Assembly: GCA_013812995.1 (NCBI GenBank)
Contig: JACCSL010000102.1
Location: 1 to 8,394 of the forward strand
Length of the DNA: 8,394 nucleotides
DNA from: Ardenticatenales bacterium
Lineage (GTDB): Bacteria > Chloroflexota > Anaerolineae > Ardenticatenales > Ardenticatenaceae
Direction of reading: 5' to 3'
The notes beneath the pieces are model-generated. The model was given only the letters and a program-made list of their open reading frames with translations, did no database searches and had not been told where the DNA came from. The translations under genes and the position numbers were made by a program. Shown here piece after piece: positions 5,323-8,394 of this stretch; the first letter of the stretch is position 1; the number at the start of each line of letters is the position of its first letter.

Positions 5323-6275
5323 TCACTCACCGTCGGCATCAACAACGGCTCGTCGCGCCAGAACCCCATCGCGGTGTAGCGCTCCATGCTGTCGGGGATG
5401 ATGGCAACGAGGCGCTGCCCGGCAAAGTCGGGGCGCGCCGCGAGTTGCAGCGCAGCGGCGATGGCCGCGCCGCCCGTGGGTCCGCTCAGCAGCCCCTCCG
5501 TGCGGTAGAGGCGCAGCAGGGTGTCGTGGCAGCTTCCATCGGAGATGGCGATGACCTCATCCACGACAGTCGCATCGTAGGTCGCGGGGATGAACGGTGG
5601 CCCCATGCCAAGCAGGCGATGGACCCCCGCCTCGCCGCCTGTCAGCACGGGCGAGGCCGCAGGCTCCACGGCCACCACGCGCACCGCTCCCCCACTTAGT
5701 GCTTTCAAATGACGCCCCACGCCCGTGACGGTCCCGCCCGTCCCCACGCCCACCACGACAGCCGCAAGTCTCCCCTCGCACGCCTCCCACAGCTCGTGCG
5801 CGATTCGCTCGTGCGCCGCCGGGTTGAGCGGGTTGGAAAACTGCTCCGGGCGAAAGACCGAGGGGTAACTCTGGGTAAGCGCGGTGGCGTGCGCCTGGGC
5901 TCCCGCCATCCCGAGAGAGGTGGGGGTCATCACCACCTCGGCCCCCATCGCGCGCAGTAGTTGTACGCGCCAGGGGGGGACCGCCTCCGGCATCACGAGA
6001 ACCAGGTGGTAGCCGCGCGGGACAGCGAGCATGGCCAGGGAAAAGGCAATGTTGCCGCTCGTCGCCTCGATGATCACCGTGCCGGGGCGCAGCGTCCCAT
6101 CGGCCTCCGCCGCCGCCAGCATCGCCTGAGCCACGCGGTCCTTTTCACTGCCCGAGGGATTCCACAGTTCAAGCTTGGCTAAAAGCTCACCATCGAAATG
6201 CGGGGCAATGCGCCCTAACCGCAGCAGCGGTGTTTGTCCTATCAATTCCGCCATACTTTGGGCGATGCGCATCAT
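5319..6275 (-). CDS. PLP-dependent cysteine-synthase-like (O-acetylserine sulfhydrylase family) protein
   Basis: A 318-residue fold-type II PLP enzyme, a normal length for CysK/CysM proteins. NPSGSEKDR at 39-47 carries the PLP-binding Lys45; TSGN (72-75) is the substrate-binding loop; GTGGT (178-182) is the phosphate-binding loop; VAVEPAASPVLTGG (201-214) and PDSMERY (294-300) are further family landmarks. Enzymes of this family make cysteine from O-acetylserine and sulfide, or related beta-replacement products. Differences from the textbook CysK are visible: TSGN is followed by Ile-Ala rather than Thr-Gly, and the GISSGAA loop near the PLP ring nitrogen reads SGPTGGAA (264-271). A cystathionine beta-synthase-like or other side-branch activity is therefore possible. 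No cysE, sulfide or sulfate gene is nearby. The start at 6275 (ATGATG) follows GGTAGGGAG, and a candidate extended -10 lies at 6302-6310. The stop sits in the first unit of a heptamer array. Confidence 0.87.
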   Translation of the reverse strand: MMRIAQSMAELIGQTPLLRLGRIAPHFDGELLAKLELWNPSGSEKDRVAQAMLAAAEADGTLRPGTVIIEATSGNIAFSLAMLAVPRGYHLVLVMPEAVPPWRVQLLRAMGAEVVMTPTSLGMAGAQAHATALTQSYPSVFRPEQFSNPLNPAAHERIAHELWEACEGRLAAVVVGVGTGGTVTGVGRHLKALSGGAVRVVAVEPAASPVLTGGEAGVHRLLGMGPPFIPATYDATVVDEVIAISDGSCHDTLLRLYRTEGLLSGPTGGAAIAAALQLAARPDFAGQRLVAIIPDSMERYTAMGFWRDEPLLMPTVSE

Positions 6276-6301
6276 GGTTTACTCCCTACCTCTCAGGTCG
6301 G

Positions 6302-6310
6302 ATTGTACCA
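6302..6310 (-). promoter_or_regulatory. Candidate extended -10 promoter for the cysteine-synthase-like gene
   Basis: On the minus strand this reads TGGTACAAT, matching an extended -10 (TGn plus TACAAT). A weak TTCCTC lies 17 bp upstream (6325-6330). Transcription would begin near 6295, giving a leader of about 20 nt to the start at 6275. It lies in the 67-bp gap after the Nudix gene, so the gene may be transcribed both alone and by read-through. Inferred from pattern. Confidence 0.4.
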
Positions 6311-6342
6311 TGTGCAGGGAGAATGAGGAATGGACGCAGCAC

Positions 6343-6780
6343 TCAAGGGCGCAGCAGCGCCAGCAGGCCCGGCGGGTAGAGCGGGGCGTGCTCCATGTCG
6401 AACTCGTCGAGCTCCTTCCAGAGCGCGCGATACACCTGCCCGTTCGCCTCCAGCCCTGGTAGCCATGGCTGCTCGTAAAGCGAGCGGTCCGTAAAGACCC
6501 CCTCATAGATGAAGGCGATCTGGTGCGCCACCTGGCCGCTGCCGTTGGTATAGATATTCTCGATGATCGTCAGGAGCCGCAACTCGCTGACCTCCGCACT
6601 CAACTCTTCCTGAACCTCGCGCCGCACGGCATCCAGACTGTGCTCCCCGTACTCGATGCCGCCGCCGACCGGGCGGTAGTAGGGAACGGGGCGCTCCTCG
6701 TCCAGATATTCCTGCACCAGCACGCGGGTGCCATGTCGAACGATGCAGAGTGCTGCCACCCTGGGTCGTATCTCACTCAT
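6343..6780 (-). CDS. Nudix hydrolase
   Basis: A 145-residue single-domain Nudix protein. The Nudix box spans residues 40-62: G40, five residues, E46, seven residues, then R54-E55-V56-Q57-E58-E59-L60-S61-A62. It fits GX5EX7REUXEEXGU except that the last Gly is Ser61. The REUXEE core that binds the metal is complete, so the enzyme should hydrolyse a nucleoside-diphosphate-linked substrate (a nucleotide sugar, an oxidised nucleotide, ADP-ribose or similar); the exact substrate cannot be read. PYYRPVGGGIEYGE just before and through the box is a common form in this family. No signal peptide or membrane segment is seen, so it should be cytoplasmic. The start at 6780 has a strong GGAGGAGGAG site at 6789-6798, which lies inside the 3' end of the symporter gene. 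Only 3 bp separate the two genes, so they form one transcript. Confidence 0.9.
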   Translation of the reverse strand: MSEIRPRVAALCIVRHGTRVLVQEYLDEERPVPYYRPVGGGIEYGEHSLDAVRREVQEELSAEVSELRLLTIIENIYTNGSGQVAHQIAFIYEGVFTDRSLYEQPWLPGLEANGQVYRALWKELDEFDMEHAPLYPPGLLALLRP

Positions 6781-6783
6781 AAA

Positions 6784-8187
6784 TCACGCTCCTCCTCCGC
6801 CCGCGTTAGCCTCGGGGCGGGCGCGCCGCTTTGCCAGTTCCGCGAGAATCTCGCTGTGGCGTGCCTGGGTGATGGGATAAAGGGCAACGGGGACAAAGCT
6901 AATCAGCAAAATCACCGCTGGGGCGAGGCTGACGAAGAAACGAAGCGTGGTCAGCACCGCGTCCGGCTGCTGCGCCAGATCGACATTGTATCCCACATAG
7001 CCAAGCATGGCACTGGAGAACGCGATGCCCAGCGCGACACCGAGTTTTTGCAGGAAGACGAAGAAGCCATAGTAGATTCCCTCGCGCCGCTGCCCGGTTT
7101 CTAGTTCATCCAACTCGATGACGTCGGGCAGCATACTCCAGGGAATCAGAAAGCCAATCGCCACCCCGACCCCGGCCAAGGGGGCCAGCACGTAGAGCCA
7201 AGTGAGTCCACCTTCCCCTCTAGGCAGAAAGAAAAGGGCGATCTCCACCAGAATCCAGAAGGTCATCCCGATGTAATAGACGTTCTTCTTCCCGATTCGC
7301 TCGCTGACCTTGGCCCAGATTAGCACGAAGACAAACGCTGATACTTGAATGCCAAGGATCAACAATCCAAACTTCTCCTCGCCCTTGGGTCCAATCCAAT
7401 ATTTTACGTAAAGTAGCAAGTTGGTTTGCACGAACTGAATGCAGAGCCAGGAGAGCAGGTATATCTGCGTGACATAGACGAAGGCCCGGTTGCTGAAGAC
7501 TATTTTCAGCCCCTCGAAGAAGCCCATCTGCGCCTCCCCCTCGACTCGCTCGTGCGTCTCGCGGGTGAAGGCAAAGGTGATGAAGTTGGGTACTGTGATG
7601 AAAAAGGCCCAGATGGCGGCACTCACCATGTTTCCAACCAGCGGGTCTTGAAACTGGCGGACGATCTCCGAGTGCAAAAAGGCGGCGAATACGCCACCCA
7701 GGATAGAGAAGCTGAAGCGGTAGGAGTTCAGGCTGGTGCGCTCGTTGTAGTCGGTGGTTAATTCAGGGGTTAGGGCCACATAGGCTACGTTGACGGCGGT
7801 GAACGCCGTATCCAGGAGCAGGGCAACGACAAGGTAATAAATGAACTTGCCTGTCTCCCCCAGGTCCGGGACGACCCAGTGCAGAAAAAAGGCGATGCCC
7901 AGCGGAATCGCCCCGAAGAGCAGCCAGGGTCGCCGCCGCCCCCAGCGCGTGTTGGTCCTATCGGAGAGTGTGCCCATGACGGGATCGTTGACCGCATCCC
8001 ATGCCTTGACGATGAGGAAGATGGCGGCAACCGCATAGGGGCTTAGCCTCGCAACTTCCAGTAGGAAGGCAGGTAGAAAGAACCCGTTGACCGCCGTAAT
8101 GATGGCTGGCCCTAGATCTCCCACGCCAAACGCCAGCTTGGTCAGGACCGGCAACTTCACTGTTTCTGCGCTGCTCTCCCCACTCAT
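6784..8187 (-). CDS. GPH-family (MelB-like) sugar:cation symporter
   Basis: A 467-residue membrane transporter with about twelve hydrophobic segments, the size expected for the glycoside-pentoside-hexuronide:cation symporter family of the major facilitator superfamily. KAWDAVNDPVMGTLSDRT (61-78) followed by RWGRRRPWLLFGA is the family signature; D64 and D68 correspond to the cation-site aspartates D55 and D59 of E. coli MelB. ALTPELTTDYNERTSLNSYR (138-157) and PWSMLPDVIELDELETGQRR (349-368), then EGIYYGFFVFLQKLG, are also typical. It should import a sugar or glycoside with sodium or protons through the inner membrane; the sugar cannot be told, and no glycosidase gene is in view to hint at it. 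The start at 8187 is supported by AAGGAG about 7 nt upstream. The C-terminal tail is basic then Gly-rich (RPEANAGGGGA), and its codons include the ribosome site of the Nudix gene. A hairpin terminator ends only 23 bp upstream of the start. Confidence 0.9.
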   Translation of the reverse strand: MSGESSAETVKLPVLTKLAFGVGDLGPAIITAVNGFFLPAFLLEVARLSPYAVAAIFLIVKAWDAVNDPVMGTLSDRTNTRWGRRRPWLLFGAIPLGIAFFLHWVVPDLGETGKFIYYLVVALLLDTAFTAVNVAYVALTPELTTDYNERTSLNSYRFSFSILGGVFAAFLHSEIVRQFQDPLVGNMVSAAIWAFFITVPNFITFAFTRETHERVEGEAQMGFFEGLKIVFSNRAFVYVTQIYLLSWLCIQFVQTNLLLYVKYWIGPKGEEKFGLLILGIQVSAFVFVLIWAKVSERIGKKNVYYIGMTFWILVEIALFFLPRGEGGLTWLYVLAPLAGVGVAIGFLIPWSMLPDVIELDELETGQRREGIYYGFFVFLQKLGVALGIAFSSAMLGYVGYNVDLAQQPDAVLTTLRFFVSLAPAVILLISFVPVALYPITQARHSEILAELAKRRARPEANAGGGGA

Positions 8188-8210
8188 GCACGCTCCTTGA
8201 GCCTATTTTC

Positions 8211-8247
8211 AAAAACAGAGACGTAGCTGAATGCTACGTCTCTGTTT
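8211..8247 (-). terminator. Strong hairpin terminator after the right-edge gene
   Basis: A perfect 15-bp inverted repeat, 8213-8227 and 8233-8247, with the loop TGAAT (8228-8232). Read on the minus strand, the stem ends in GTTT and continues to five T residues (8215-8211), as expected for an intrinsic terminator of the gene whose stop is at 8278. No T run extends beyond the stem in the plus direction. It sits just upstream of the symporter gene, so it may also influence that gene's expression. Confidence 0.72.
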
Positions 8248-8277
8248 GCTGCCTGCTGAAAACTGACCGCTTACCTG

Positions 8278-8394
8278 CTACCCAATCGCAGCCTGCGCCT
8301 CAGCGGTGAGAGCCTCGGGGTCTGGTCCCTCCCCCTTCTTGAAGGCGCTCTTAGCCTTGGCGTTGGCCTTGAAATCGGTGGCGTCCCACTCTTC
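8278..8394 (-). CDS. C-terminal end of an unrecognised protein
   Basis: An open frame enters from the right edge on the minus strand and ends at a TAG (8280-8278), giving 38 residues: EEWDATDFKANAKAKSAFKK, then GEGPDPEALTAEAQAAIG. It is hydrophilic, Lys/Ala-rich, then Pro/Glu-rich. Reality as a gene end is supported by the hairpin terminator starting 30 bp past the stop. I do not recognise a family from this tail. It runs in the same direction as the symporter but is probably a separate transcription unit because of the terminator. Confidence 0.6.
   Translation of the reverse strand, partial: EEWDATDFKANAKAKSAFKKGEGPDPEALTAEAQAAIG

Noticed and set aside
5118..5699. Plus-strand open frames through the MITE-like element and into the cysteine-synthase-like gene
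   Set aside because: They translate the hairpin repeats (Arg/Gly/Pro-rich) and the antisense of a well-supported PLP enzyme.
6523..7104. 193-residue plus-strand frame over the Nudix and symporter genes
   Set aside because: It is antisense to two genes with complete signature motifs and shows no motif of its own.

Overview
The window looks like a GC-rich bacterial chromosome segment, most likely from Chloroflexota (Anaerolineae-like). The lineage call is inference. It rests on the style of the DUF3592 / laminin-G-like protein (a 'DFSDPTSGW' type extracellular domain), the fused membrane spermidine synthase, and hairpin repeats with heptamer arrays of a kind I associate with that phylum. There is no rRNA, tRNA, CRISPR array or recognisable transposase.

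Layout. At the left edge (1-271, minus) is the N-terminal part of an endonuclease/exonuclease/phosphatase-family protein. It is divergent from a compact plus-strand group at 338-4621: an extended SDR (NAD-dependent epimerase/dehydratase); a small membrane protein resembling a site-2 protease, start-stop overlapped with the SDR, whose zinc-protease motif reads HQLGH instead of HExxH; a membrane protein with a DUF3592-like domain and a C-terminal laminin-G-like domain; and a multi-spanning membrane protein fused to a spermidine-synthase-like methyltransferase fold. The short gaps suggest one transcript.

From 4619 to 5322 lies the most unusual part. Three short arrays of a TAAAACG heptamer occur here. 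The first and last supply the stop codons of the two genes that converge on the region. Two of the arrays form a perfect 21-bp inverted repeat around a 138-residue orphan gene that resembles a response-regulator receiver domain but lacks the expected phosphorylation residues. Next to it is a 176-bp MITE-like element with 23-bp terminal inverted repeats (22 of 23 matching), a 13-bp direct repeat on its two sides, and an interior predicted to fold into a cloverleaf of hairpins.

From 5319 to the right edge all genes are on the minus strand. In transcription order they are: the C-terminal end of an unrecognised protein, a strong hairpin terminator, a GPH-family (MelB-like) sugar:cation symporter, a Nudix hydrolase 3 bp downstream of it, and a PLP-dependent cysteine-synthase-like protein that probably has its own extended -10 promoter.

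How the genes work together is only partly visible. The plus-strand group is mostly membrane or envelope proteins with no obvious shared pathway. The symporter-Nudix pair is tightly linked but the two are not obviously related in function. The clearest candidate for something undescribed is the repeat-bracketed pseudo-receiver cassette with its neighbouring MITE.
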